Below are positions 35,558 through 45,041 of a DNA stretch of 64,000 nt, in pieces. This DNA comes from Streptacidiphilus neutrinimicus (GTDB lineage: Bacteria > Actinomycetota > Actinomycetes > Streptomycetales > Streptomycetaceae). Every line of letters begins with the position of its first letter. The stretch's first letter is position 1. The stretch lies in contig NZ_BBPO01000004.1 in assembly GCF_000787815.1 (NCBI RefSeq), forward strand, positions 4,475-68,474, in the 5' to 3' direction. A model generated the notes under the pieces. The model was not told the origin of the DNA, searched no databases, and saw only the letters and a program-made list of their open reading frames with translations. The position numbers were made by a program, and so were the translations under genes.

Positions 35558-36409
35558 ATGACCCCTCCGCTGATCGTCGGAGTCGACGGGTCCGACGCGA
35601 GCCTCACCGCCGCGCGGTGGGCCGGCCGGGAGGCCGCCGCGACCGGCCGCCACCTGCGGCTGGTCCACGTGCGGCCGGACAGCCTGTGGATCCTGGCCGG
35701 GGACGAACGCGCCGAGCAGGCCGAACTGCAGGTTCTCGAGGCGATGACCGGCCTCGCCGCCGAACTGCGGCGGGTCCATCCCGGGCTGCGCGTCGACATC
35801 GAGCCCGTGACCGGCCCGGTGGACCTGATGCTGCTGCGCAGCGCCGACGACGGGGGCACGCTCGTCCTCGGGACCCGGGGGAGCGGGGGCTTCCAGGGGC
35901 TGCTGCTCGGCTCCGTCGCCCAGTCGGTGGGCGCCCGGTCGGAGGGGCCGGTCCTCCTGGTGCCGCAGCGGGCCGCCGCCGAGCCCGGCTACCGGATCGT
36001 GGTCGGCGTCGATCCGAGCGGCGACTGCCGCCCGGTACTCGACTTCGCCCTGCACCACGCCGAGGAGCACGGGGTCGTGGTGCGCGCGGTGCACGTGTGG
36101 CAGCCGCCGCTGCTGTGGGGAGCGGGCCCCGTCCAGCCGGGCGAGGCCGAGCGGCGCGAGGTGCAGCGGCAGCACGCCGTCGCCCTGCACGACGCGGTGA
36201 CCACCGCCCGCCACCGCCGCCCCGCAGCCGAGGCGACGACCGCCGAGCTCACCGGCGACCCGGCCGCCGTCCTGGTAGAGGAGGCCGAGAAGGCCTCGCT
36301 GCTGGTCATCGGCCGCCGCCGGCACCGACCGGTGTCCGCGCTCGGCCCGGTCGCCCATGCCGTGGTCCACCACGCCCCCTGCCCCGTCGCCGTCGTCCCG
36401 CACTGGTGA
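35558..36409 (+). CDS. tandem universal stress protein
   Basis: 283 residues from ATG 35558 (GGAAGGAAG upstream). Two USP domains; domain 1 starts VGVDGSDASLTAARWAGREA with loop GTRGSGGFQGLLLGSVA. Domain 2 starts VVGVDPSGDCRPVLDFALHHA and ends PVAVVPHW with loop GRRRHRPVSALGPVA. It is followed in the same direction by an Acg-like nitroreductase 90 bp on. A mirror pairing (nitroreductase then USP) occurs at 27.6-29.9 kb, so USP plus nitroreductase looks like a repeated functional unit. Confidence 0.9.
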   Translation: MTPPLIVGVDGSDASLTAARWAGREAAATGRHLRLVHVRPDSLWILAGDERAEQAELQVLEAMTGLAAELRRVHPGLRVDIEPVTGPVDLMLLRSADDGGTLVLGTRGSGGFQGLLLGSVAQSVGARSEGPVLLVPQRAAAEPGYRIVVGVDPSGDCRPVLDFALHHAEEHGVVVRAVHVWQPPLLWGAGPVQPGEAERREVQRQHAVALHDAVTTARHRRPAAEATTAELTGDPAAVLVEEAEKASLLVIGRRRHRPVSALGPVAHAVVHHAPCPVAVVPHW

Positions 36410-36417
36410 CCTCGGCG

Positions 36418-36477
36418 AACCCCAGATCGTCCAACCCCAGATTGCCGAACCCCTGCTCGGCGAACCCCAGATCCGCC
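36418..36477 (+). repeat. four 15-bp tandem units before the nitroreductase gene
   Basis: AACCCCAGAT begins at 36418, 36433 and 36463, with the variant AACCCCTGCT at 36448, giving a strict 15-bp period over four units. This fills most of the 90-bp gap between the USP stop and the nitroreductase start. The period is a multiple of three, but no supported frame covers it. Confidence 0.75.
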
Positions 36478-36498
36478 ACAGACCCGGAGGCGGCCGCC

Positions 36499-37506
36499 AT
36501 GACCGACGACTCCCACACCACCGACGCGTCCGACGCCCTGACGCCGGATCGGTTCGCCTTTCTGGCCGCCGCCGGCGGAGCGGCGCCCTCCCTGCACAAC
36601 AGCCAGCCGTGGCGCTTCCGCGCCACCGAGGACCGGCGCGGCCTGCTGGTGGACCGCGATCCGTCGAGGGCGGTGCCCGTCACCGATCCCACCGGGCGCG
36701 CGCTGCACGTCTCGATCGGCGCCGCGCTGCTCAACCTGCGCGTCGCCGCCGCCTCGCTCGGCCTGGAGACTCGCCTGCGGCTGCTGCCGGACCCGGCGCA
36801 GCCGGACCTGGTCGCGGCTCTCGCCTTCGACCGGCCCCCGCCCGGCGCCGGTCCGCACCCCGACGCCGAGCTCTACCCCGCGATCGCCGAGCGCCACAGC
36901 AGCCGGCAGCCGTTCACCAACCGCGACGTGCCGGAGCGGCTCGTCGGCGAGCTGATGGCGGCCGCCGACCACGAGGGCACGGTGCTCGCCGTGCTGGAGG
37001 AGGCCGAGACCCGCCGGGTGCTCGCGCTGACCACCGACGCCGAGCGCCGCACCGCCGCCGACCTGACGCGCGAGGCGGAGACCCGCGGCTGGGTCCGCGT
37101 GGAAGCCCCCGCGACCGACGGGATCCCCGTCGAGGCGCTCGGCCCGCTCGACCGGGACGCGCGTGTCCCGGTGCGCAGCTTCACCGGCCACCCGCCGCAC
37201 GCCGTCCCGGCCTCCGCGCGGTTCGAGCCGCTGCCGCAGCTCGCCACCTTCACCACCCCGCACGACGACCGCAGCGCCTGGGTCCGCACCGGCATGGCCC
37301 TGGAACGGGTCTGGCTGCTGGCCACGCTGAACGGCCTGCGCTGCTCGGTGCTGCACCAGGCCGTCGAGTGGCCCGACACCCGCTGGCAGCTGCGTGACCC
37401 GGAGACCGGCCCCGGCTACGTGCAGATCATCCTGCGTCTGGGCTACGGCCCGCCCGGCGCGGTGACCCCGCGTCGGCCGGTCGCCGAGATCCTGAGCCTG
37501 GGCTGA
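36499..37506 (+). CDS. Acg-like nitroreductase family protein
   Basis: 335 residues from ATG 36499, with CGGAGG upstream. AAGGAAPSLHNSQPWRF, HSSRQPF, SVLHQAVEWPDTRWQLRD and LRLGYGPPG match the same Acg/Rv3131 group as the gene at 28881. The N-terminal Asp/Thr tail is longer here. Probably FMN-binding and cytosolic. It is downstream of a USP and of a 15-bp tandem repeat that may affect mRNA stability or coupling. Confidence 0.85.
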   Translation: MTDDSHTTDASDALTPDRFAFLAAAGGAAPSLHNSQPWRFRATEDRRGLLVDRDPSRAVPVTDPTGRALHVSIGAALLNLRVAAASLGLETRLRLLPDPAQPDLVAALAFDRPPPGAGPHPDAELYPAIAERHSSRQPFTNRDVPERLVGELMAAADHEGTVLAVLEEAETRRVLALTTDAERRTAADLTREAETRGWVRVEAPATDGIPVEALGPLDRDARVPVRSFTGHPPHAVPASARFEPLPQLATFTTPHDDRSAWVRTGMALERVWLLATLNGLRCSVLHQAVEWPDTRWQLRDPETGPGYVQIILRLGYGPPGAVTPRRPVAEILSLG

Positions 37507-37608
37507 ACGCGCCGCGCCACGGCCGCTCCGCGCTGGTGGGTTCGCCGCTCAGGGGCACACTGGAACTGCCGGTCTTCGACACGGGCGGGTTCACCCCGGG
37601 AGGAAGCC

Positions 37609-38442
37609 ATGTCTGGTCCTGGTCCCATCGTGCTCGGCGTGGACGAACAGGCCGCCGACGGGCCCGCCGTCGCCTGGGCCGAGTCGGAGGCCACGCTGCG
37701 CGGCGCCGGGTTGACGCTGCTGACCGCGACCGGCGGGGCCGTGGCGGACTACGCCCGCCAGGCGGCCGACGAGCTGGCCGAGGTGGTGCGCAAGCGAAGC
37801 CCCGGACTGCTGGCGGTCTCCGTCGAGGCCGTGGACGGCGAGGCCCGCGACGTGCTGGCCGCCGCGGCTCAGACGGCGGCGCTGCTCGTGGTCGGGGCCC
37901 GCGGCGCGGGCGGGTTCCCCGGGCTCTTGGTCGGTTCGACCAGCCTGCACACGGCCGGGACGGCCGGCTGTCCCGTGGTGGTCGTCCCCGACCGGGGCGG
38001 CGCGGCCGTGGAACGGACCGGGGGCGTGGTCGTCGGCGTGGACGCCAAGGACCCCGACGAGGACGTCCTGCGCTTCGCCTTCGAGGCGGCCGAGCGCCGC
38101 GAGCTCTCCCTGCGCGCGGTCCACGCCTGGCGCTATCCGCTGATCACCCAGGGACGCGGGTTTCCGCCGGTCTACGAGCGCGGCCACATCGAGGCGGAAC
38201 AGGAACGCACCCTCGCCGAGGTGCTGGCCGGCTGGCGGGAGGAGTTCCCCTCGGTGCCGGTGACCTTCGAGAGCGTCAAGTCCGGCGCCGCCAAGCCGCT
38301 GGTCACCCTCTCGGCCGAGGCCGACCTCGTCGTCGTGGGGCGTCAGGGCCGCCGCGCCGGGCCGCTGAAGCGGCTCGGGTCGGTCAGCCTGGCCGTAGTC
38401 CAGCACGCGAACTGCCCGGTGGCCGTGGTCCCCGCGAGCTGA
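37609..38442 (+). CDS. tandem universal stress protein
   Basis: 277 residues. Domain 1 starts VLGVDEQAADGPAVAWAESEA with loop GARGAGGFPGLLVGSTS. Domain 2 starts VVGVDAKDPDEDVLRFAFEAA and ends PVAVVPAS, with loop GRQGRRAGPLKRLGSVS. ATG 37609 follows GGAGGAAGCC. A weak box GGAACTGCCGGTCT lies at 37562-37575, 33 bp upstream, too poor to call alone. It converges on the GH65 gene with 40 bp between stops. Confidence 0.88.
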   Translation: MSGPGPIVLGVDEQAADGPAVAWAESEATLRGAGLTLLTATGGAVADYARQAADELAEVVRKRSPGLLAVSVEAVDGEARDVLAAAAQTAALLVVGARGAGGFPGLLVGSTSLHTAGTAGCPVVVVPDRGGAAVERTGGVVVGVDAKDPDEDVLRFAFEAAERRELSLRAVHAWRYPLITQGRGFPPVYERGHIEAEQERTLAEVLAGWREEFPSVPVTFESVKSGAAKPLVTLSAEADLVVVGRQGRRAGPLKRLGSVSLAVVQHANCPVAVVPAS

Positions 38443-38481
38443 CGCCCGGCCCGACCGCCACGCCGCCGGCCCCGACGGGAG

Positions 38482-40902
38482 TCACCCGCCCGGGGGGAGA
38501 TCGACCCGCACCACCTCGCCCGCGCGCAGCGTCGCCTCCGTGCCGCGGACGACGACGTGGATCGGCGGCGCGATGCCGGGCGGCACGGTGATCGAGGCGT
38601 GATGGTGCGAAAGCCGCACCAGGACGTCGCCGTGGCCGCGGTAGTGCAGCGTCAGGTCGAGCTGACCCAGTTGGGGCGGCAGCGCCGGGTCGAGCACCAG
38701 GGCTTCGCGCCGCACCGACAGGCCGGAGTAGCAGCGCTCCAGCAGGTCGATGACGCCCGCCATCGCGCCCAGGTGCACGCCCTCGGCGGTCGTGCCGCCC
38801 TGGACGTCGTGGACGTCGGCGGCGACGGCCTCGCGGAAGAACCGCCAGGAGGCGCGGCGATCGCGCCGGGCCAGCACCCAGGCGTGCACCACGGCGCTCA
38901 GGGTCGACCCGTGGGAGGTGCGCGCCAGGTAGTAGTCGACGGTGCGCTCCATCAGCCCCGGATCGACCCGGTAGCCCAGGCGGGTGAGCAGCCGCCGCAC
39001 CTCCGAGGGCGGGAACAGATACCAGAGCATCAGCACGTCGGCCTGCTTGGAGGCCCGGTAGCGGTTGACCGAGTCGCCCTCGGCCTCCAGGATCCGGTCC
39101 AGTCGCCGGATGTCGCCGTGACGGGCGCGCAGCGCGGCCCAGTCCAGCTCCTCCAGCCGCTCGTAGCCGTCGAACTGGCTGATCACCCCGTCGTGGAAGG
39201 GGACGTGCAGCCGGTGGGCGATCCGGTCCCAGCCGGCCAGCTCCGCCGCGTCCACCCCGAGGGCCTCCAGCAGTTCGCCGCGCCGGTAAGCCGGGAGCTC
39301 TCCCAGGAGTTCGCGCGCCGCGTGCAGGGTCCAGGACGCCATGACGTTGGTGTAGGCGTTGTCGTCCAGCCCGGGGCGCTCGCTCCACGGATACCCGTCG
39401 TGGTACTCGTCCGGGCCCATGACGCCGCGGATCCGGTAGCGGCCGAGACGTTCGTCGTACTCCGCCGCGTCCGCCCAGAACCGGGCGACCTCCAGGACGA
39501 GTTCGGCCCCGGCCTGGGAGAGGAACGGCAGGTCGCCGGTGACCCGGTGGTACAGCCACACGTTGTAGGCGATCGCCGATCCGACGTGGCGCTGCAGGCG
39601 GCTGTGGTCCGGCAGCCAGCGGCCGGAGTCGGGGTTCAGGTGCAGCTCCTGGGTCTCCTCGCCGCCGTCGCTGCCGCTCTGCCACGGGAACATGGCGCCG
39701 CGTCGGCCCGCCGCGGCCGCGTCGCGCCGGGCCCGGTCCAGGCGGCGGTACCGGTAGCGCAGCGCGGCGCGGCTGAGCTCGGGCAGATGCCGGTTGAAGT
39801 AGGGGAGGACGAACAGCTCGTCCCAGAACACGTGCCCCCGGTACGCCTCGCCGTGCAGGCCCCGGGCGGGCAGGCCGACGTCGAGGTCGACCGAGTGCGC
39901 CGAGAAGGTCTGCAGCAGATGCAGGATGTAGAGGTGGACGGTCCCGGCGCCCTCGAAGTCCGCGCCGACGCGGCACCGGCGCCACAGCTCCTGCCAGCGC
40001 AGCCGGTGCCCGCGCTCCAGCTCGGCGGCGTCCTCGACGCCGGCGACCAGGTCGGCGGCGCTCGCGGCGGGCTCGGCGGCCAGACCGTCGCGGGAGGTGA
40101 ACAGCGCGACGGTCTTCTCCACGGTCAGCGTGCGGCCCTGACGAACCGCCACGGTGAAGGTCCGGTCGACCCGGCCCGCCACGTCGAGCCGGTCGGCGAC
40201 GTCGGCGGGCGGCTCGGTGTCGCCCGACCGCAGGCGGGTGCGGGCGGCCACCCCGATCCGCAGGCCGGAGTCCTCCGTCGCCACCTGGAGCCGGAGGACC
40301 TCGCCCTCGGCGCCCTGCCCGACGGGGACGAGGTGGCGGGAGGTCAGGCCCCGGTAGCGGGCCACGCCGTCGTTGACCACGCGGCCCTCCAAGCCGGAGC
40401 GGATCTCGACCGTTCCCGACCAGTCCACCGGTGTCAGCTGGGTGACCAGCACGCCGAGGTGGGGCCGTCCCATGTGGGCGAAGACGCGCTGGGTGACGTC
40501 GGTGGTCCGGCCCGCGCCGTCGCGGCAGCGGCGGCGCCGGGTGAGCACCGCGTGGCGCAGGTCGAACTCCAGGCGCTGGTCGCGGGTGGCGAAGCCGGGC
40601 TCGCCGAACCAGGGGCCCTCGTCCTCACCGCGCCCCGCGAGGGGCCGGAAGGTCAGCGGCAGCCAGTTCGGGCCGTTGACCAGGTCCTCGTTGACGACCG
40701 TCCGCCCGTGCAGGGTCGAGCTCGCGCGGTGGTAGCAGCCCGCCAGGTAGGTGCCGGGGTAGTGCACGCCGTCCGCCGACGCCTCGGGCGCGGCGGCCCG
40801 AGTGACGAAGTAGCCGTTGCCGACCGCGCACAGCGCCTCGCGCAGACCCACCTCGGACGGCTCGAGACCCTCGTACCGCAGGGTCCAGGCGTCGCCGCTC
40901 AC
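38482..40902 (-). CDS. GH65 family glycoside phosphorylase (trehalose/kojibiose/maltose phosphorylase type)
   Basis: 806 residues from GTG 40902 (CTGGAG upstream). An N-terminal beta-sandwich ([32 protein letters not shown]), then an alpha/alpha toroid with [16 protein letters not shown] and the general-acid motif GPDEYH (Glu499), and a C-terminal beta domain. The length and GPDEYH fit phosphorylases that split an alpha-linked disaccharide with phosphate to give beta-glucose 1-phosphate. A beta-phosphoglucomutase-like HAD gene lies 1.2 kb away, the classical partner. In a dormancy island the likely role is mobilising trehalose or a similar reserve (inference). Confidence 0.85.
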   Translation of the reverse strand: MSGDAWTLRYEGLEPSEVGLREALCAVGNGYFVTRAAAPEASADGVHYPGTYLAGCYHRASSTLHGRTVVNEDLVNGPNWLPLTFRPLAGRGEDEGPWFGEPGFATRDQRLEFDLRHAVLTRRRRCRDGAGRTTDVTQRVFAHMGRPHLGVLVTQLTPVDWSGTVEIRSGLEGRVVNDGVARYRGLTSRHLVPVGQGAEGEVLRLQVATEDSGLRIGVAARTRLRSGDTEPPADVADRLDVAGRVDRTFTVAVRQGRTLTVEKTVALFTSRDGLAAEPAASAADLVAGVEDAAELERGHRLRWQELWRRCRVGADFEGAGTVHLYILHLLQTFSAHSVDLDVGLPARGLHGEAYRGHVFWDELFVLPYFNRHLPELSRAALRYRYRRLDRARRDAAAAGRRGAMFPWQSGSDGGEETQELHLNPDSGRWLPDHSRLQRHVGSAIAYNVWLYHRVTGDLPFLSQAGAELVLEVARFWADAAEYDERLGRYRIRGVMGPDEYHDGYPWSERPGLDDNAYTNVMASWTLHAARELLGELPAYRRGELLEALGVDAAELAGWDRIAHRLHVPFHDGVISQFDGYERLEELDWAALRARHGDIRRLDRILEAEGDSVNRYRASKQADVLMLWYLFPPSEVRRLLTRLGYRVDPGLMERTVDYYLARTSHGSTLSAVVHAWVLARRDRRASWRFFREAVAADVHDVQGGTTAEGVHLGAMAGVIDLLERCYSGLSVRREALVLDPALPPQLGQLDLTLHYRGHGDVLVRLSHHHASITVPPGIAPPIHVVVRGTEATLRAGEVVRVDLPPGG

Positions 40903-41075
40903 GGTGGCTCCAGGTGCTGGTCGGAGATGCCCTCATCGTCCCCGCCCGGGTGAGCCGCCGCACCTCGGCGTCGCCGCCCGCCGCCCGTGGCGATGCCGTC
41001 GCCGCGGGCTTGCGGCGCGTCGCGCGCGGGGGGACCGTCGAAGAAGGCGGACGGCGAGCGGGAGCAGGTGGGCCG

Positions 41076-42122
41076 GTGGTCGGGACAGGACGCGAGACCG
41101 ATGCCTGGGCCGTCGAGCGGCCGGGCCCCATGGCCACGCGTCCGCTGCGGCTGGTCCGCAAGGCCGTCCCGGATCCCGGCCCCGGCGAGCTGCTGATCGA
41201 GGTGGACGTGTGCGGGGTGTGCCGCACCGACCTGCACCTGGCCGAAGGCGACCTCGCCCCGCGGGCCCCGGGCCGCACCCCCGGCCACGAGGCCGTCGGC
41301 CGCGTGGTCGCCGTCGGCCCGAGGCCCGTAGGGCGGTCCGGTGCTCCGGGCCCCGGGATCGGCGACCGCGTCGGCGTGGCCTGGCTCGCCGGGACCTGCG
41401 GCGTCTGCCGCTACTGCCGTGCGGGCCACGAGAACCTGTGCCCCGAGTCCCGCTACACCGGCTGGGACCGAGACGGCGGATTCGCCCGGTGCCTGACGGC
41501 GGACGCCCGCTACGTCTACCCGCTGCCGCCGGATGGGCGCGACGACGCCGAGACCGCGCCGCTGCTGTGCGCGGGCATCATCGGCTACCGTGCCCTGCAG
41601 CGCGCCGAGCTGCCGCCGGGCGGACGGCTGGGCCTCTACGGCTTCGGCGCGTCCGCGCATCTGACCGCTCAGCTGGCGCTGGCGCGCGGCGCGACCGTGC
41701 ACGTGCTCACCCGCGCCGAACAGGCGCGGCGGCTGGCGCTCGAACTCGGCGTGGCCTCGGCCGGGGACGCCTACGACGCCCCGCCCGAACCGCTGGACGC
41801 GGCGATCCTCTTCGCGCCCGTCGGCGACCTCGTTCCGGTCGCCCTCGCCGCCCTGGACCGGGGCGGCACGCTGGCGGTGGCCGGGATCCACCTGACCGAC
41901 ATCCCGGTGCTGAACTACGCCGACCACCTGTTCCAGGAGCGGACCCTGCGCAGCGTCACCGCCAACACCCGAGAGGACGGACGGGCCTACCTTGAGGAGG
42001 TGGCCGGCCTGCCGCTGAAGGTGCACAGCGTCAGTTACGGCTTCGCCGACGCGGACCGCGCGCTCGCCGACCTCGCCGCCGACCGGGTGACCGGTGTCGC
42101 CGTGCTCGACCTCAGGGTGTGA
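41076..42122 (+). CDS. zinc alcohol dehydrogenase, AdhP-like
   Basis: 348 residues from GTG 41076 (GGGAGCAGG upstream), where homologues usually begin; the earlier frame is unsupported. WAVERPGPM, then catalytic zinc [14 protein letters not shown] and GHEAVG; structural zinc [15 protein letters not shown]; Rossmann [11 protein letters not shown]. The group reduces aldehydes or oxidises alcohols with NAD(H). It is divergent from GH65. The dehydrogenase at 55384 shares its fold, suggesting the regulon disposes of reducing power through alcohols under low oxygen (inference). Confidence 0.85.
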   Translation: MVGTGRETDAWAVERPGPMATRPLRLVRKAVPDPGPGELLIEVDVCGVCRTDLHLAEGDLAPRAPGRTPGHEAVGRVVAVGPRPVGRSGAPGPGIGDRVGVAWLAGTCGVCRYCRAGHENLCPESRYTGWDRDGGFARCLTADARYVYPLPPDGRDDAETAPLLCAGIIGYRALQRAELPPGGRLGLYGFGASAHLTAQLALARGATVHVLTRAEQARRLALELGVASAGDAYDAPPEPLDAAILFAPVGDLVPVALAALDRGGTLAVAGIHLTDIPVLNYADHLFQERTLRSVTANTREDGRAYLEEVAGLPLKVHSVSYGFADADRALADLAADRVTGVAVLDLRV

Positions 42123-42131
42123 GGACCGGGA

Positions 42132-42857
42132 TCACAGCCCCAGCAGCGGCATCAGCTCGGTGAGGTCCTTCACGACCACGTCGGCGCCGTTCTCCCGCAG
42201 GTCGTCCGCGCCCGCGCCCCGGTCCACCCCGACGACCGGCGCGAAACCACCGCGTCGTCCGGCCTGCACGCCCACCAGCGCGTCCTCGACCACCATCGTC
42301 CGGCCTGGCTCGGCGCCCAGCCGCCGCGCCGCCTCCAGGAAGAGCGCCGGATCAGGCTTGCCTGCCAGGCGCAGCCGCGCGGCGTCCACCCCGTCCACCC
42401 GGGCGTCGAAGAGATCCGTCAGCCCGGCGGCCTCCACCACGCGCGCGCAGTGCCTGCTCGCCGACACCACCGCCGTCGGCACGCCCTGCTCGCGCAGCGC
42501 GACCAGCAGGTCCACCACGCCCGGCCGTGGCGGCGCGCCCTGGTGCCGCAGCAGCGCAAGGTAGATCCGGTCCTTGCGGGTGGCGAGCCGCTCCATGGCC
42601 TCCGGGCCGAGACCGGTCAGGTCCCGGGAGGCGAGGAAGGCCCGCACCCCGTCCTCGCGGGAGCGGCCGTCGACGTGGCGCGGATAGTCCGTCGCGATGT
42701 CGAACGGCGCCCGCGCCGCCTCCGGGGTGTCCGGCGGGAGTGCCCGCAGCAGGTCGTCGAAGGCCGCCTTCCACGCCATGGCGTGCAGCGCCGCGGTGTC
42801 GGTGAGCACGCCGTCGGTGTCGAAGGCGGCGCCGGCGAGGCAGTCGATCGCGATCAC
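42132..42857 (-). CDS. HAD-family beta-phosphoglucomutase-like phosphatase
   Basis: 241 residues. Motif I FDTDGVLTDT (near residue 12) with the nucleophile/acid Asp pair, cap domain with RPFD-like REDGVRAFL, motif II VVSAS, motif III Lys in AGKPDP, motif IV VVEDALVGVQAG. Fits beta-phosphoglucomutase, which converts beta-glucose 1-phosphate to glucose 6-phosphate, and so completes the pathway started by the GH65 enzyme. It converges on the alcohol dehydrogenase gene (9 bp between stops). Phosphatase activity on another sugar phosphate cannot be excluded. Confidence 0.82.
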   Translation of the reverse strand: MIAIDCLAGAAFDTDGVLTDTAALHAMAWKAAFDDLLRALPPDTPEAARAPFDIATDYPRHVDGRSREDGVRAFLASRDLTGLGPEAMERLATRKDRIYLALLRHQGAPPRPGVVDLLVALREQGVPTAVVSASRHCARVVEAAGLTDLFDARVDGVDAARLRLAGKPDPALFLEAARRLGAEPGRTMVVEDALVGVQAGRRGGFAPVVGVDRGAGADDLRENGADVVVKDLTELMPLLGL

Positions 42858-43171
42858 ACGGCCAGTACAGCACCGCCGACCGTCGCGCGCGGCCCGGACC
42901 AGGGCCGGTCGAGTGCCGCTGCTGACCGTGCACGCGAGGGAACGGCCCTCAGCGGTCCTCCGGCCATCGCGCCGGGCGAGAGGATGCTCGACCTCGTTCG
43001 GAGACCGGTCGCGCCCCGACCGGTGCCCGAACGGCCCTGGACAGGCAACGCGCGGCGTGGCGCAGTGGGAGACGGAGCCGCGGTCGGAGGCGGCTGCCTA
43101 CGACCTGGCTGTCGCGCGTTCCGAGCCCGTCGGAACCTGAACCTTCGGTCGCCTGGGCCATTGCGGTCGGC
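42858..43171. other. 314-bp stretch without a supported gene
   Basis: No frame with steady codon bias. Two CGG(C/T)CC half sites (CGGCCC at 42943-42948, CGGTCC at 42953-42958) lie 86-100 bp upstream of the HAD start but do not form a convincing full box. No hairpin was noted after the SDR gene. Confidence 0.4.
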
Positions 43172-44002
43172 TCAGCGGGGCAGGCGGCTACCGACGCGCA
43201 TGAGGGTGTCGGAGGCCCGGTCCGGCAGGAAGGTCCGCAGCAGGATCAGCGGTCGCGCGCCCGCCCCGACGACGTAGCGGGTACGGGGGCGACGGTCCGT
43301 CACCGCGCGGGCCACCGCGTCGGCCACGACGGACGGCGGGGAGGTGAAACGCGCGTTGGCCTCGCCCTCGAGGGTCATGGCCATGGCCACGGCCTGCCGG
43401 GCGTACGGGCCCTGTCCCGAAGTCTCGCGGAGCTTGCTCGCGGCGATACCTCCCCACTCGGTGCGGATGCTGCCCGGTTCGACCAGCACCACGTCGATCC
43501 CGAAGGGCTTCAACTCCAGCCGCAGGCAGTCACTGAGCCCTTCCAGGGCGAACTTGGTGGCGTGGTGCCAGCCGCCCAGCGGGGTGTGGATCCGTCCGCC
43601 CATCGAGCTGATGTTGACGATCCGGCCGCTGTGCCGCTCGCGCATCCGGGGCAGGACGAGTCGTATCAGCTCGGCGGCGCCGAAGACGTTCACGGCGAAC
43701 TGGTCACGCGCCTCACGCAGCGGTACGTCCTCGACCGCGCCGTAGGAGCCGTAGCCGGCGTTGTTGACGAGCACGTCGACGCCGTCGGCCTCCTCGGTGA
43801 TCCGGTCCACCGCAGCGCGGCAGGAGGTCGGATCGGTGACGTCGAGCTCCAGTACCCGGATGCCGCGGTTGGCGAGGTGCGCCATGCGTCCGGTGCGCCG
43901 GGCAGCCGCGTAGACGGTGCAGCCGAGGGCTTGCAACTTGACCGCGGTGGCCTCGCCGATGCCGGACGAGGCGCCGGTCACGAGCACAGTCTTGGTGGGC
44001 AT
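43172..44002 (-). CDS. short-chain dehydrogenase with catalytic Tyr replaced by His
   Basis: 276 residues. Classical SDR: TGASSGIGEA near residue 9, NNAGYGSYG, SSMGG, and then GGWHHATKFALEG where members have WYHATK. The catalytic Tyr position is His146 (codon CAC at 43565-43567), four residues before Lys150. One base change (TAC to CAC) would explain it. The rest is intact with normal length, so this may be a binding protein, an enzyme with altered chemistry, or an early pseudogene. GATGAGGAC precedes the ATG. Confidence 0.82.
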   Translation of the reverse strand: MPTKTVLVTGASSGIGEATAVKLQALGCTVYAAARRTGRMAHLANRGIRVLELDVTDPTSCRAAVDRITEEADGVDVLVNNAGYGSYGAVEDVPLREARDQFAVNVFGAAELIRLVLPRMRERHSGRIVNISSMGGRIHTPLGGWHHATKFALEGLSDCLRLELKPFGIDVVLVEPGSIRTEWGGIAASKLRETSGQGPYARQAVAMAMTLEGEANARFTSPPSVVADAVARAVTDRRPRTRYVVGAGARPLILLRTFLPDRASDTLMRVGSRLPR

Positions 44003-44119
44003 GTCCTCATCGTCCTGGCCACCGCGTCCATCCGCACCCCGGGGTTCCTGGAGTCCGGTCAGCCAAGGATCCCGCCCACAAACCGGCCGCGCGGGGAGGC
44101 GGCCCGGCCGAGTCTGCGG

Positions 44120-44629
44120 TCAGGCGACCTGCCCTGCTGCTTCTTGGACTGCGGTGTCGATCTGGTTCGGGCTCAGGTCCACCTCTTTGGCCACGTGCTG
44201 AGCTGCCGTGAGCTCGGCCTTCTCGATCGCCTCCGCCAGCTTGCTCTCACCGACGACGACCACGGCGGCCTGGCCTGCGTCGATGATCTCCCCGAGCTCC
44301 TTGATGTCTCCTCGGGACAAGCCCCGCCACAGATGGCCGCTCACTCCGCCCACGGCCGCACCGACGAGAGCGGTCCCGATGATCGTCGGAGGGAAGAGCA
44401 GCCCGATCAGAGCACCGGTGGCGGCGCCGCCCCACGCGCCGTGCCGGGTGGCCATCTCCTCCTTGTGGACGTGCACCTTGCCGAACGCGTCCTTGGTGAC
44501 GACTGCGGCGTCGTAGGTGCCGATCGTGCCCTCGGCGTGAAGGTCCTTGACGACGTCGAAATCGCTCAGTGCCTCGCCCTCACTCGGGTAGGTTCCGATG
44601 TAGATGAACACCGTGTCAGGCTTCGTCAT
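44120..44629 (-). CDS. DUF1269-like membrane-associated protein with glycine-zipper hairpin
   Basis: 169 residues. An N-terminal soluble half (YIGTYPSEGEALSDFDVVKDLH; AAVVTKDAFGKVHVHKEE) is followed by a Gly-rich hydrophobic hairpin at about 64-100 (GAWGGAATGALIGLLFPP; IIGTALVGAAVGGVSG), then a helical tail with DIKELGEIIDAGQAAVVVVGES. This is the DUF1269 pattern, proteins found with stress genes and of unknown role. Its ATG overlaps the stop of the 106-residue gene upstream (ATGA), so the two are translationally coupled and share the box pair at 45042-45076. Confidence 0.78.
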   Translation of the reverse strand: MTKPDTVFIYIGTYPSEGEALSDFDVVKDLHAEGTIGTYDAAVVTKDAFGKVHVHKEEMATRHGAWGGAATGALIGLLFPPTIIGTALVGAAVGGVSGHLWRGLSRGDIKELGEIIDAGQAAVVVVGESKLAEAIEKAELTAAQHVAKEVDLSPNQIDTAVQEAAGQVA

Positions 44630-44946
44630 GTCTGCTGTCCCTTCTGTCCTGGTCGCCTTGCGTCCTTGGGATACGCGAGGCGACGGGTTCCCTTCGGCTC
44701 TCGTGCTCTGGGCCATCCATCGCCTTCCGCGACCGTTGAGGCCAGAGCGATGCACTCGACGTCGATCCGGTCGGCGAGGCTCTGCAGCATCTGGTCGAAG
44801 GCACGGAGCGTGGCGGGATCGGCGCCCTGGCCTTCCCAGCCGGTGACCTCCGCCGCCACCGCGCGGACGAGCCCCGACAGCGTGTCCGTGGAGACCAGCA
44901 GCGTGTCCTGTGTGAGCCACACTCTCGGAATGATCAGCTGAGTCAT
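44626..44946 (-). CDS. small protein of unknown function, first gene of DUF1269 operon
   Basis: 106 residues from ATG 44946, with GGAGGTGG upstream. It starts MTQLIIPRVWLTQDTLLVST and has a helical centre (LRAFDQMLQSLADRIDVECIALA) and a basic tail (KGTRRLAYPKDARRPGQK). No family recognised. It lies inside a much longer open frame but the ribosome binding site, ATGA coupling and a box pair 96-130 bp upstream mark the real gene. Confidence 0.7.
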   Translation of the reverse strand: MTQLIIPRVWLTQDTLLVSTDTLSGLVRAVAAEVTGWEGQGADPATLRAFDQMLQSLADRIDVECIALASTVAEGDGWPRAREPKGTRRLAYPKDARRPGQKGQQT

Positions 44947-45041
44947 CGTCGCCACCTCCGTCGGGGTCGTTCTGTCCCGTGGGCGTCTCGCGCGGGAGCG
45001 CGTCACACCCCAGCTTGACGCGATCGTCCACCCGTCGGCTT

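Noticed and set aside
38557-40953. 798-codon plus-strand open frame opposite GH65
   Set aside because: The minus-strand product has GH65 motifs (GPDEYH and the toroid); the plus-strand translation is low-complexity Gly/Arg/Val and starts without a binding site.
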